Below, piece after piece: positions 23,701 to 31,075 of a stretch of DNA of 64,000 bases. Positions within the stretch are counted from its first letter, which is position 1. Each line of letters starts with the position of its first letter. The position numbers were made by a program, and so were the translations under genes. Source of the DNA: Chromobotia macracanthus (Eukaryota; Chordata; Actinopteri; Cypriniformes; Botiidae); assembly GCA_036877525.1 (NCBI GenBank), contig JAZGTH010000075.1:3102501-3166500 (forward strand), in the 5' to 3' direction. The notes beneath the pieces were generated by a model that did no database searches, had not been told where the DNA came from, and saw nothing but the letters and a program-made list of their open reading frames with translations.

Positions 23701-26501
23701 GCAGCGTCCACCGAGCCAATCACAAGCGCAGTGGGATGTACCTGGAAGACCTGGACATGTTATCTAGTGTGGTCCAGGGCGAACGGGTGGCTGAGCAGAA
23801 CCGTCGCAACGAGTTCCACTCCTACGAGGACCTGCTGGTACATATTCCAGAAGACCACAAACCTGGAACTTTCCCCAAAGCTCTGTCCATAGAGAGTCTC
23901 GCACCCTCTACCGCGACCTCCAACAACTGGCACTCAGCAAGCGTGAACTTGGATGTCCAGCATCCGCCCAGCATCACAGAACCTCGGCCCATCACGCAAT
24001 GCTGCACCCGAGGTAGCCGGATGAGCATTTATGACAACGTACCAGGCTCGCACTTGTATGCCAGCACGGGTGACCTTATAGACTTGGAAAAGGAAGACCT
24101 TTTCCCACATTTAGATGATATTCTACAGCATGTTAATGGACTTCAGCAGATCGTGGACCACTGGTCTAAAAATGTTCTGCCCAACAGTGAAAGCTCAGGG
24201 CAGGACAGAGACCATCTTGATGATGGGAGTGAAGGAGACCTCCAGTCCTCCAGTCAGATCACGCTGGAGTTTGATGGACAATCAGCGTTGGAGGGTCAGG
24301 TCACCCCCAGTGATGGAGAGAGAGACGGGGTATCACTGAATGAAGCTGAATCCACAGGCATAAGAGAGAGGAGAGACTCAGGGGTCGGGGCTTCACTTAC
24401 CAGACCAAACCGGTATGACTTTATAATCTGTAGGATGTGATCCGCACTTGTAAGTCGCTTTGGATAAAAGCGTCTGCTAAATGAATAAATGTAAATGTGT
24501 TGTATTCACAAGTTTGTAGTGTCATCATTTTGATTGGAAAGTGAGATTGATACAGTGGAGTCTATAAGACTGAGACCACTGGAGAGAAAGCTTTATTTTT
24601 CCATTTTTAATTTGATGCAATATTTAATTTTTACAAACTATCAGCATCATTTGAGTGAAACTTTGAATTGATACATGAATAATTACAATTTTTTTTAAAA
24701 AACTGCAATGTCCTTTTTTGTTTTAGTGACAGCATGCACTCAAACTGACATTCAGTGGAAATGGGGAACTCTGACAAAAAAAGTGTATAATATTAAATAT
24801 TGCTATTGAATATTTTTTCCAGGTTTAATTTAATTAACTCCTATGATTTATTAATATTTTTTGCATTGTCTCTATATTTGGCTATATTAATGTGATAAGG
24901 TTCTAATATGGTTTCTTGCTCTGTGTTTAGCTTGCGATGGCCCAGCTTCCAGATTTCCAACCGCCTCAGTCGTTCTGTTGCCTGTCTCCAGATCAGCAGC
25001 CAATCAGCGGCTCAGCTCAGCCTGCTGCAGAAATTTTCCTTACTCCGCCTCACTGCCATCATGGAGAAGTATTCCATGTCCAACAAACACGGCTGGACCT
25101 GGTAAGAAGCCAGTGCTGGAAAAATTGTCACATCATCAGATCCTTTGAGATTGTTTTACTGTATCTTAAAGCTTTGGTCCCTGTGTTGTGATTGATTCAT
25201 GGAGACTCCCACAGAAACCAGCCAGCTCCATGCTCCCTCTACTGGTTACTGTTGTTATTGCCGAAATCTGATGAAATCGCTTACAAAACATAAACTATAA
25301 AACATACCAGGGGATGTAAATCTTGTTTGGTTTTTGGATCATGGTTGTTTTGTATCTGTCAGGTCTGTGCCAAAGTTTATGAAGAGGATGAAGGTTCCGG
25401 ACTATAAGGATAAGAATGTGTTTGGTGTTCCTCTGTTCGTTCATGTACAGCGTTTCGGTCAGCCTCTACCTCTCGGAGTGCAGCAGGCTTTACGCTATCT
25501 CAGGAGCCAGTGCCTCGACCAGGTACATCAACCTTATTCAAACCACACTGTGCTTCTGATATACACTCATAATTCACACTGCTTCTAATCCACACTGCTT
25601 CTAATCCACACTGTTCTATTCTCACCTTTCCCCCCCCCTTTTTCCCCTACTCCTTCTTCTAATCCACACTGCTTCTAATCCACACTGTACCTCTAACTCC
25701 ACTTTTTTAAATTTATTCAATTCAAACACTTTTAAACATTTATCAAATTTAAACTGCTTCTAATCCACACTGTACTCCTAATCCACACTGCTTCTAATCC
25801 ACACTGTTTCTAATCCACAATTTTAATTCACACTTTTTGACTGCTTTTTAAATGTTTATGGTCTTAATAAATGATGTTGATAAACATTTCTCCTAGTTAA
25901 ACACCTGTGTTTCTGTGGACATTACATTACAGTTTTAAAGTTCTTTAAAATTCAAAATGTGTCTCATGATACCCAGGTGGGTCTTTTCCGCAAGTCGGGG
26001 GTGAAGTCTCGAATCCAAGCTCTTAGACAGATGAATGAAAGTTCTCCAGAAGATGTTAACTATGAGGACCAGTCTGCATACGATGTGGCTGATATGGTCA
26101 AACAGTTCTTCAGGGATCTTCCCGAGCCTCTTCTGACCAGCAAACTGGGTGAAACCTTTCTCCATATTTATCAATGTAAGGAGCCCTCATTCAAATTCCT
26201 GTCCTACATCCATCTACTGCATTCAGGAGGAGAAATAAAGAGTTTCTCTCATCACTGGCTATTCTTTAGATGTGCCCAAAGAGCAGCGCCTGCAGGCCGT
26301 ACAGGCGGCCATCATGCTGATGTCAGATGAGAACCGGGAGGTCCTGCAGACACTCCTCTGCTTTCTGAGTGATGTTACTTCCTCTGTGGAGGAGAATCAG
26401 ATGACACCCATGAACATTGCAGTGTGTCTGGCACCTTCACTCTTTCATCTTAACATCCTGAAGAAGGAAAACCTCACACCAAGGTAAAATAATCTTAACA
26501 A

Positions 26502-26548
<47 letters not shown>

Positions 26549-27955
26549 TATCTACATAGTAGAGTATACATATTTCTGGTTTATGGTCACCTCACACAGT
26601 CATTGTCTTATTTGTCCATGCAGAGCTATGCAGATGCAGAAGAAGATTGCCACAGGAAGACCAGACCAGAAGGACCTGAATGAGAACCTGGCTGCCACTC
26701 AAGGTCTGGCACACATGATCACCGAGTGCAACCGCCTGTTTGAGGTGAGACACACACATACACACACATACTTATTTCACATACTTATTTCTCAGGATAG
26801 CTTGACATGAATTGTTGTGTTCTCCCTCAGATTCCACACGAAATGGTCACACAGTCGAGGAACTCCTACATCGAGGCTGAGCTTCAGGCTCCAACCATCG
26901 AGGAGCTCTGCAAGCAACACCACCAAGAAGAAGGATATGATGATGAAGGCTCCTGGCCCGCTTTCATGGAAGTCAGACTGCAGGGTCTCCTGAAAGAGGT
27001 GCGAGAGAAGGCCAAAGGCTGGGTGTCCTGCCAGAGCACCGGAAACACTGAGCTTTCATACAAGAAGGTGAGAAAGAAGATCTCATGCCATCAGCAGTGA
27101 TGCATTGAAGCACACGTCTCACAGTGTAAACATCTCTCGTTTCCATCAGGTAGGTGACGGGAACCCTCTGCGGCGCTGGCGGGTCTCAGTGGAGGTGGAG
27201 GCCCCTCCTTCTGTGGTTCTGAACCGGGTTCTGCGAGAGCGCCACCTGTGGGATGTGGATCTGGTGAGTTGGAAAGTGTGTGAAGCTTTGGACAGGCAGA
27301 CGGAGGTATTCCAGTATGTGCTCAACACGATGCCCCCCCACCCCAGCAGAGACTTTGTAGTGCTCAGGTGAGACTGGGTCCAAAAGAGCGGGAACCCTGA
27401 AATCATTTATTAGCAGATGAATTAATTTCATTTGTGTTGTGTACAGTGAGTGTATAATGGCATGACTGTGTTTGTGCTCAGGTCGTGGAGGACGGATCTG
27501 CCACGGGGGGCGTGCTCTCTGGTGTCTGTGTCTGTTGAGCATGAGGACTGTCCACCTGTAGGGGGCGTCAGAGCTATAGTGATGGAGTCCAATTACTTAC
27601 TGGAGCCCTGCGGCTCTGGCAAGTCCAGACTCACACACATCCTCAGAATCGATCTGAAGTGAGTGTAAATAATACACACACACATACACACGTCTTTTTC
27701 ACACCTGTAGTGTAGTATTACATTATTTGTACTAACAAACTGAGCATGTCCTATGGTAATACTGTTGCATTCTTACTGTGTGTACAGTGCTATGAAACCA
27801 TACAATGGTATAACAAAATAGTTGTTTTTGTTTTCAGAGGAAGAACTCCGGAATGGTACAACAAAGCTTTTGGACATCTCTGCGCCGCCGAAGCTGCTTG
27901 TATTCGCAACTCCTTCCAGCAAATCCACACAGAGGGTCCAGAGACCAAAATATGA
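5342..27955 (+). CDS. stard13: stard13 (DLC2): RhoGAP with SAM and START domains, 14 coding exons
   Basis: GTPase-activating protein that turns off RhoA-type GTPases at focal adhesions and on membranes. Exons 5342-5504, 18298-18369, 19672-19753, 22165-22228, 23052-24412, 24931-25101, 25363-25522, 25977-26175, 26270-26483, 26624-26744, 26831-27067, 27150-27367, 27482-27658 and 27838-27955 join in one frame (3357 nt, 1118 residues plus stop), all with GT-AG introns. Order: SAM about 55-120; Ser-rich linker 128-580 with SIYDNV at 452 and an LD-like motif at 481; RhoGAP about 658-865 with arginine finger R696; START about 890-1105. The protein follows human STARD13 nearly end to end, including the C-terminal EGPETKI, and fits better than DLC1 or STARD8. 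Start ATG 5342 lies 16 codons before the conserved MTPE block. Teleosts have two stard13 copies; which one this is cannot be decided here. Confidence 0.95.
6618..6843 (-). mobile_element. MITE A copy
   Basis: Begins with terminal CCCAGCTAACCATTTTAGAT and continues TTTCCATTAAGTAACAAAAAC, the reverse of the family's right end. The other end is decayed (CAGAATGTTCTTG recognisable). No coding capacity. Confidence 0.75.
7262..7372. mobile_element. Palindromic MITE core with perfect 27-bp arms
   Basis: Arms 7268-7294 and 7310-7336 are exact reverse complements around a 15-base loop. The flank TCCAACATTATGCCTTTTGTG resembles the body of the common fish palindromic MITE represented at 53932-54142 (MITE C). 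The arms contain no coding signal. Confidence 0.7.
8700..8816 (+). mobile_element. MITE C right-end fragment
   Basis: Contains GACTTTCTTCTGAA, CATACAGGTTTGAATGATAT, GAGGGAGAGCAAATGATGAC and TTTTAGGTGAACTAT, the right end of the fish element that ends in GGTGAACTATCCCTTTAA. The terminal bases are mutated. Confidence 0.7.
11071..11345 (+). mobile_element. MITE A copy
   Basis: Runs from AACGTTCTCAGAATGTTG through AAAGTTATCAAAAACGTTC to GGGGAAACATTCGTATAACC and a decayed terminus (CTGTTTGCAGGAA). Both ends have lost the exact terminal repeat. Confidence 0.75.
12808..13192 (+). mobile_element. MITE B, longest copy
   Basis: Starts TTAAAGCTGAAATCTGTAAC and ends near AAAGTTACACATTGAAGCTG, a degenerate inverted match of the start. 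The internal block GTTTCAAACAGAGATGGTG is shared with the copies at 45900-46090 and 51964-52110. No open frame of note. Confidence 0.75.
13755..14004 (+). mobile_element. MITE A copy
   Basis: Carries GGGAACGTTCTCAGAATG, the internal AAACATTATTCTTAAG, AACTGGATGTTTTAAACG and TTACTTAATGGAAATG, ending GGGAAACATTC. The open frame through it (13848-14357) is accidental. Confidence 0.8.
16069..16160 (-). mobile_element. MITE A terminal fragment
   Basis: Only the left-end portion remains, in reverse orientation, ending GAACGTTCCCTGTTAGCTGG with an intact terminal repeat. Confidence 0.75.
17706..17756. repeat. (CT)n microsatellite
   Basis: About 25 CT units with one G interruption, about 540 bases upstream of stard13 exon 2. 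Confidence 0.95.
18298..18369 (+). CDS. stard13: stard13 coding exon 2 (SAM domain start)
   Basis: A 24-codon exon, residues 55-78, encoding IEAKEACDWLRAAGFPQYAQ. This is virtually identical to the human STARD13 SAM start and the most conserved short stretch in the N-terminal half. Acceptor TTGCAG, donor GAAG|GTAACG. The first Glu comes from the split codon with exon 1. Confidence 0.95.
18370..19671 (+). other. stard13: stard13 intron 2
   Basis: 1.3 kb, phase 1. No repeat or gene recognised. Overlapping open frames between 18865 and 19592 have no family similarity and I treat them as chance. Confidence 0.75.
19672..19753 (+). CDS. stard13: stard13 coding exon 3 (SAM domain)
   Basis: Residues 79-105, including DSQFPIDI and the HDFLDKDLVEPLC core of the SAM domain. 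Acceptor CTTACAG, donor CCG|GTAAGA. The phase-2 end completes Arg with the next exon. Confidence 0.95.
20506..20825 (+). mobile_element. MITE A, near full-length reference copy
   Basis: About 320 bases from CCCAACTAACAGGGAACG to AAATTGTTAGCTGGG, so the two ends form an imperfect inverted repeat (CCCAGCTAACA). Inside are many AACGTT-type hexamers and the shared phrases GTTACTTAATGGAAACG and GTTAGGGAAACATTTG. It has no transposase and is presumably moved by a transposase encoded elsewhere. Confidence 0.85.
21495..21745 (-). mobile_element. MITE A copy
   Basis: Starts CCCAGCTAACAATTTTAGG and ends ACCCTGTTAGCTTGGG, the reverse of 20506-20825, with both terminal repeats still visible. It sits about 670 bases from that copy in the opposite orientation. 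Confidence 0.85.
22165..22228 (+). CDS. stard13: stard13 coding exon 4 (SAM domain end)
   Basis: Residues 106-127, RLNTLNKCASMKLEVHLPKK, matching human RRLNTLNKCASMKLDV. Acceptor ATCCAG, donor AAAAAA|GTAAGT, phase 0. Confidence 0.95.
22229..23051 (+). other. stard13: stard13 intron 4
   Basis: 0.8 kb, AT-rich, phase 0. No repeat family or gene recognised. Confidence 0.75.
23052..24412 (+). CDS. stard13: stard13 coding exon 5 (serine-rich linker)
   Basis: The 1361-base exon encodes residues 128-580. It is the low-complexity, serine-rich regulatory linker, with acidic DSDEDD at its start. Conserved blocks include SESVVTDLSEPE-like text, LVISAPVLQQEP, GMYLEDLDML and KPGTFPKALSIESL. SIYDNVPGSHLYAS (from residue 452) matches the tensin SH2-binding site of DLC1, and HLDDILQHVNGLQ (LD motif at 481) matches the DLC1 talin/FAK-binding motif. 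It ends RRDSGVGASLTRPNR. Donor CCG|GTATGA, phase 2. Antisense open frames over this exon are shadows. Confidence 0.95.
24413..24930 (+). other. stard13: stard13 intron 5
   Basis: 518 bases. A SINE tail fragment begins about 35 bases after the donor. The reading frame continues nine codons into the intron and stops at 24438-24440. The rest is AT-rich with nothing recognised. Confidence 0.8.
24447..24499 (+). mobile_element. SINE/LINE tail fragment
   Basis: Only the 3' tail is present: TAAGTCGCTTTGGATAAAAG, CGTCTGCTAAATGAATAAATG, TAAATG. No tRNA-like head remains. It lies immediately inside intron 5. Confidence 0.85.
24931..25101 (+). CDS. stard13: stard13 coding exon 6
   Basis: Residues 581-638. 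It opens LRWPSFQIS (human LRWNSFQLS) and ends AIMEKYSMSNKHGWTW just before the RhoGAP domain. Acceptor GTTTAG, donor CTG|GTAAGA, phase 2. Confidence 0.95.
25102..25362 (+). other. stard13: stard13 intron 6
   Basis: 261 bases, phase 2, GT-AG. No repeats or genes recognised. Confidence 0.8.
25363..25522 (+). CDS. stard13: stard13 coding exon 7 (RhoGAP start)
   Basis: Residues 638-691. SVPKFMKRMKVPDYKDK is identical to human, followed by VFGVPLFVHVQRFGQPLP, the RhoGAP start, and LRYLRSQCLDQ. Donor CAG|GTACAT, phase 0. Confidence 0.95.
25523..25976 (+). other. stard13: stard13 intron 7 with minisatellite
   Basis: 454 bases, phase 0. About half is occupied by the irregular minisatellite at 25568-25820. 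The remainder is AT-rich spacer. Confidence 0.8.
25568..25820. repeat. Irregular minisatellite, unit near TCCACACTGCTTCTAA
   Basis: A 15-16 base unit (variants of CACACTGCTTCTAATC) occurs repeatedly, with longer T-rich and C-rich interruptions such as the CCCCCCCC run near 25631. Copies are clustered at both ends of the segment. Confidence 0.85.
25977..26175 (+). CDS. stard13: stard13 coding exon 8 (RhoGAP catalytic arginine)
   Basis: Residues 692-757. VGLFRKSGVKSRIQALRQMN carries the arginine finger (R696 in GLFRKSG) that stabilises GTP hydrolysis. It is followed by VNYEDQSAYDVADMVKQFF and RDLPEPLL, the RhoGAP core. Donor CAAT|GTAAGG, phase 1. Confidence 0.97.
26270..26483 (+). CDS. stard13: stard13 coding exon 9 (RhoGAP)
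   Basis: Residues 758-828, VPKEQRLQAVQAAIMLMSDE through QMTPMNIAVCLAPSLF. The conserved RhoGAP Asn (N806) and AP motif (812-813) are present. The preceding intron is only 94 bases. Donor AAG|GTAAAA, phase 2. Confidence 0.95.
26484..26623 (+). other. stard13: stard13 intron 9
   Basis: 140 bases. A (TA)n microsatellite fills the middle (26503-26552), within 20 bases of the donor. Confidence 0.85.
26503..26552. repeat. (TA)n microsatellite
   Basis: About 25 TA units with one interruption, entirely inside the 140-base intron 9. Confidence 0.95.
26624..26744 (+). CDS. stard13: stard13 coding exon 10 (RhoGAP end)
   Basis: Residues 829-869. KKIATGRPDQKDLNENLAAT and QGLAHMITECNRLFE match human KKYATGKPDQKDLNENLAAA and onward. 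Three closely spaced CAGs follow the acceptor; only the first keeps the frame. Donor GAG|GTGAGA, phase 0. Confidence 0.95.
26831..27067 (+). CDS. stard13: stard13 coding exon 11 (START domain start)
   Basis: Residues 870-948. It begins IPHEMVTQSRNSYIEAEL (human VPHELVAQSRNSYVEAE), passes a divergent acidic stretch (HHQEEGYDDEGSW), then enters START at about LLKEVREKAKGWVSC. Donor AAG|GTGAGA, phase 0. The preceding intron is 86 bases. Confidence 0.95.
27150..27367 (+). CDS. stard13: stard13 coding exon 12 (START)
   Basis: Residues 949-1020. VGDGNPLRRWRVSVEVEAPP, VLNRVLRERHLWD and VFQYVLNTMPPHPSRDFVVL are the central START lipid-binding fold and are near-identical to human. The preceding intron is 82 bases. 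Donor CAG|GTGAGA, phase 2. Confidence 0.97.
27482..27658 (+). CDS. stard13: stard13 coding exon 13 (START)
   Basis: Residues 1021-1079. RSWRTDLPRGACSLVSVSVE, GGVRAIVMESNYLLEPCG and SGKSRLTHILRIDL match the human START C-terminal half. Donor AA|GTGAGT, phase 2. Confidence 0.97.
27838..27955 (+). CDS. stard13: stard13 coding exon 14 (terminal)
   Basis: Residues 1080-1118 and the TGA stop at 27953-27955. It encodes GRTPEWYNKAFGHLCAAEAA, CIRNSFQ and the C-terminal EGPETKI, identical to the human C-terminus. Acceptor TTTCAG. Confidence 0.97.
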
Positions 27956-28285
27956 GCCACACTCATGACTCAGCACTTCTGACAGATCTCTCCCTGCTGA
28001 TCCAAGATCCTTCAAGTTTTGTGACTCCAAAAAACGTGTGAGGAATATCTGGCACAGCAGGCCAGATGTGGCTATTAAACCTAAATAGGAAAATCATCAA
28101 CCTACCAATGTACCTTATTCATTTTTAATATTATTTGAATTATTATTATTTGTATGATAATTAATTTTATTTTTTGTGTATGTGATCTTATACAGTGTAT
28201 AGGATCTCTAAGCTCTTAAGTGCTTCTGGGAAGCATGTATTTTATTAAATTAAAATAAAGTTATATTTGCACATACATGGAACAT
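27956..28285 (+). other. stard13: stard13 3' UTR
   Basis: Follows the stop codon. The only canonical AATAAA nearby is at 28254-28259, giving an expected mRNA end near 28270-28285. The segment is AT-rich and has no repeat family I recognise. The exact cleavage site is not visible. Confidence 0.7.
28254..28259 (+). terminator. stard13: Polyadenylation signal AATAAA of stard13
   Basis: Canonical hexamer about 300 bases after the stop, followed by T/G-rich sequence (TATGTTTG, TGTGTGTG) within about 35-60 bases, as expected of a downstream element. Confidence 0.75.
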
Positions 28286-29842
28286 GTTCATGTATATGTT
28301 TGTCTATGTGTGTGTGTGTGTGTACATACATGCATACAACTTGTAAAGATCATAAATATATATTTAAACGCTCTTATAGTACGAACATTTGGCATATATG
28401 TATTGATATCTCATTATGAGATATCTCATTTTATCTCATGTTTTGATGTATCGGTTTGATTCATATGGTAAAAATGTTACTTGTTTGTAAGCTGGGTTTA
28501 CTTCACTCTGTTTCTGTGTTCATGTTCGTCCAAGAATGGGTGTATTACAGACATTTTATTTACTTGGTGTGTGGATGGACAAAACGACATGGGTTTGATT
28601 TTCTCAAACCTGCTATTACAATACTGGATTACATTTATGACGATGATTTTTATTTAAACTGTGTATAAATGAATCAGTTTTCATCTGATTGCTGACTGTT
28701 TATTTTTCATTGTCAGTGTTGTTTATTCCCTGAACTGTTTCTTGAAATTTTCCAAACTGTTTAACTTTATGAAACAGGAAAGTGAAGTGAGGGACTTGAT
28801 TTCATCTGTCGGTCTGACAAATGAGATGCTCCTTTTGTCCACCAGGTGTCAGTATTTCCCGAAGGAAACCCTGGACATTCACACACTGATTGTCAGTGCT
28901 TTTATTGGTAAATCATTGAAAATGCAGTTGCAATGCAGAAAAGTTACATTTTTATACTGAACAAATATCCATATGTCACAACCAGTGTTTGCCTTTTGTA
29001 GTTGCGCAGACAGTGGAGCACAGGGATTGTTGTGCTGGTGTTAATTAAAACTGGAGAAAAAACAAAAGGAATAAATTACAATCAACAGAGGTGACATTAA
29101 AATGTTGATTAAAATGAATATTTCATTATGTAGATTATCATTATTAAAGTCATACAGTCCAAGAAGAATTCATCTATCTATCTATCTATCTATCCTCTGC
29201 TTTCTTGTTCATACAATGCATGCATTTTCATACATTTTTATGCAATGCATGCATTTTTATGCAATGCATGCATTTTCATGCAATGCATGCATTTTCTACA
29301 ATGCATGCATTTTCATACTTTTTATACATTTTCATGCAATGCATGCATTTCCATACTTTTTATACATTTTCATACAATGCATGCATTTTCATACAATGCA
29401 TGCATTTTCTACAATGCATGCATTTCCATACTTTTTATACATTTTCATACAATGCATGCATTTTCTACAATGCATGCATTTTCATACAATGCATGCATTT
29501 CTGTCCATGCACACACATGCAGTGGACTGCAGCGCATGATACACTGCCGTATGGGGAGCATAGGGGGCGTTTTCCCAGCATGAGAAACGCTTGATCGGTA
29601 CACCCAGCTGGGTTAACACAAACCCACGTACCACATCACTAAACACAAAGCAGCAACATCCAGCCGTCCGGTGCGCGGAGTGGTTAGTATAGTGAAAAGT
29701 CTCATGCATGTGGACTGTTGTCAATGCATCCGGTGGATATTGAATCACTTCCCGTTTTCAGACATCTAATTTCACTTGTTTCATGAAAACTCAGCGCTGT
29801 TTTTAAAGCACCGCGGCTGATAAACTCCGGCACCGGCCAGAC
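28286..29842. other. stard13-nbea intergenic interval and nbea 5' region
   Basis: About 1.6 kb. A short (GT)n lies at 28306-28323, a (CTAT)n at 29172-29195, and a palindromic minisatellite at 29207-29500. From about 29640 CpG content rises into nbea exon 1. Open frames in 28456-28960 have no similarity I recognise. Confidence 0.7.
29207..29505. repeat. Palindromic minisatellite with 12 copies of AATGCATGCATT
   Basis: The perfect 12-base palindrome AATGCATGCATT starts at 29215, 29244, 29263, 29282, 29300, 29338, 29376, 29395, 29413, 29451, 29469 and 29488. Apart from the first gap (29), spacings are 18-19 or 38, so the array keeps a 19-base register; in 38-base steps one unit has lost the palindrome (TTTCATACTTTTTATACATT). 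It is open in three frames only because of its composition. Confidence 0.95.
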
Positions 29843-30100
29843 ATGGCGAGCGTTCAGCCGGTGATCACGCCGGTCGACAGAGATCCTCTCTCCGGTCACA
29901 GGCAGCGCGGAGCCGCCGCCGCCGGTACCGGCGACACGGTGATGATGCCCGGATCTGCATCGGTGGTCCTGCCGGCCGGGGTGATAAACCCGTCGGTCCC
30001 GATTCGGAATATCAAGATGAAATTCGCAGTCCTCACGGGTCTCATTCAGGTCGGGGAGGTCAGCAACAGAGATATAGTGGAGACGGTGCTGAACCTGGTA
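29640..30100 (+). promoter_or_regulatory. nbea: CpG-rich promoter/first-exon region of nbea
   Basis: CpG dinucleotides are sparse elsewhere in the window but dense here (for example GTGCGCGGAG, CACCGCGGC, GCCGCCGCCGCCGG), overlapping the nbea start codon. This is typical of a CpG-island promoter. No TATA box is evident. The transcription start site is not determined. Confidence 0.6.
29843..30097 (+). CDS. nbea: nbea (neurobeachin), first coding exon, gene continues beyond window
   Basis: 85 residues ending at a consensus donor CTG|GTAAGT, phase 0. After a variable Gly/Ala-rich N-terminus it encodes LPAGVINPSVPIRN, then IKMKFAVLTGLIQVGEVSNR and DIVETVLNL, near-identical to human NBEA exon 1. 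The INPSVP stretch and LIQVGEV favour NBEA over its relative LRBA. Neurobeachin is a BEACH-WD40 scaffold of almost 3000 residues that anchors protein kinase A and directs Golgi-to-synapse membrane traffic; all its named domains lie in later exons outside this window. Teleosts carry duplicate nbea genes; the copy is not resolved here. The long open frame to 30220 is read-through into the intron. Confidence 0.92.
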
Positions 30101-30791
30101 AGTGTGACTCGGGCTGTGTGTCAAAACCTGATGAGCGCCCTACCTGGACGGCATTTCTGGGGCAGCACTGCCTGGTTAGGGAGCTTGGAAAGGTCGCAGT
30201 TGGGTTGCTGTGCTGAATGAATGACTTTGCTTACAGTAAATGTTACAGGATGCATCCTCAGTAACAGTAAGAGAAACAGCTGCTGTGTGTTTGTATTAGA
30301 AACTTTTCTAACACATAAATGCATTTTTATATATATGTATTATATACACATTTTTTCACAGTTTATATGAAATAAGTGTGATGCACTTTTAAGTCACTCC
30401 ATCTGGTGAAGCACAATCATATATAATCATAAGGGACTCATCTGGGATACGTTTGCTTTGCTTGAATAGAAAGAAACAGGCTTGGTGTTGTGATGTGAGT
30501 TTAGGTGTTTTTACACTACATTGTGTAGTTGTGATTATGATTGTGAACATGTCGCAGTGTAGGTTTGTTCTTGGTTATGTGTTTAGTCTTATGTTAATAG
30601 TCTATATGCTGAGCTGGCTTTGAAACACTTTTCCTGGAAGCCCCGGGACTGCGACCCGAGCGCTTGAACTGGTCAAACATTACAGATTGTGTTACTTTCG
30701 TTGATTTGGTTTGATTCGGAGGTAATATTCCCGAGTAATGTCCCGTCACAGCTAAGCTGCAAAACCAGAGACCTGTGGCACTTTCCAAGAA

Positions 30792-31075
30792 CTGGCAATT
30801 TTAGGTTGTGAGAACATTTTCCTAACATTTCCACTAGTAAAAAAATGTACTAATGCAAGGTTGTCCAGATGTTGTGTTAACATTATTGCTTGGTTAAAAG
30901 AATGTCATTCATGTATTATTGTAGCTCTGTAATGTTTTTAAAAAGTTTTGCCAACAACGTAAGAATAACGTTTTTGATATTTATGCTCTGATGTTAACCT
31001 TACGGTTACTAATGTTTCTTGATAACTTGAGAGAACTTTAGACAACGTTCGGAGAACGTTCCCTGTTAGCTGGGG
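30792..31075 (-). mobile_element. MITE A copy
   Basis: Runs from CAATTTTAGGTTGTGAGAAC to GAACGTTCCCTGTTAGCTGG in reverse orientation. The right terminus is decayed and the left terminus intact. It lies 0.7 kb inside nbea intron 1. Confidence 0.8.

Noticed and set aside
23016..24028. Antisense open frames over stard13 exon 5
   Set aside because: Shadows of the strongly coding + strand exon; no family similarity.
29102..29594. Three overlapping frames of 112-145 residues rich in NACIF/MHF repeats
   Set aside because: All three frames are open because the minisatellite unit lacks stops; there is no start context or similarity.
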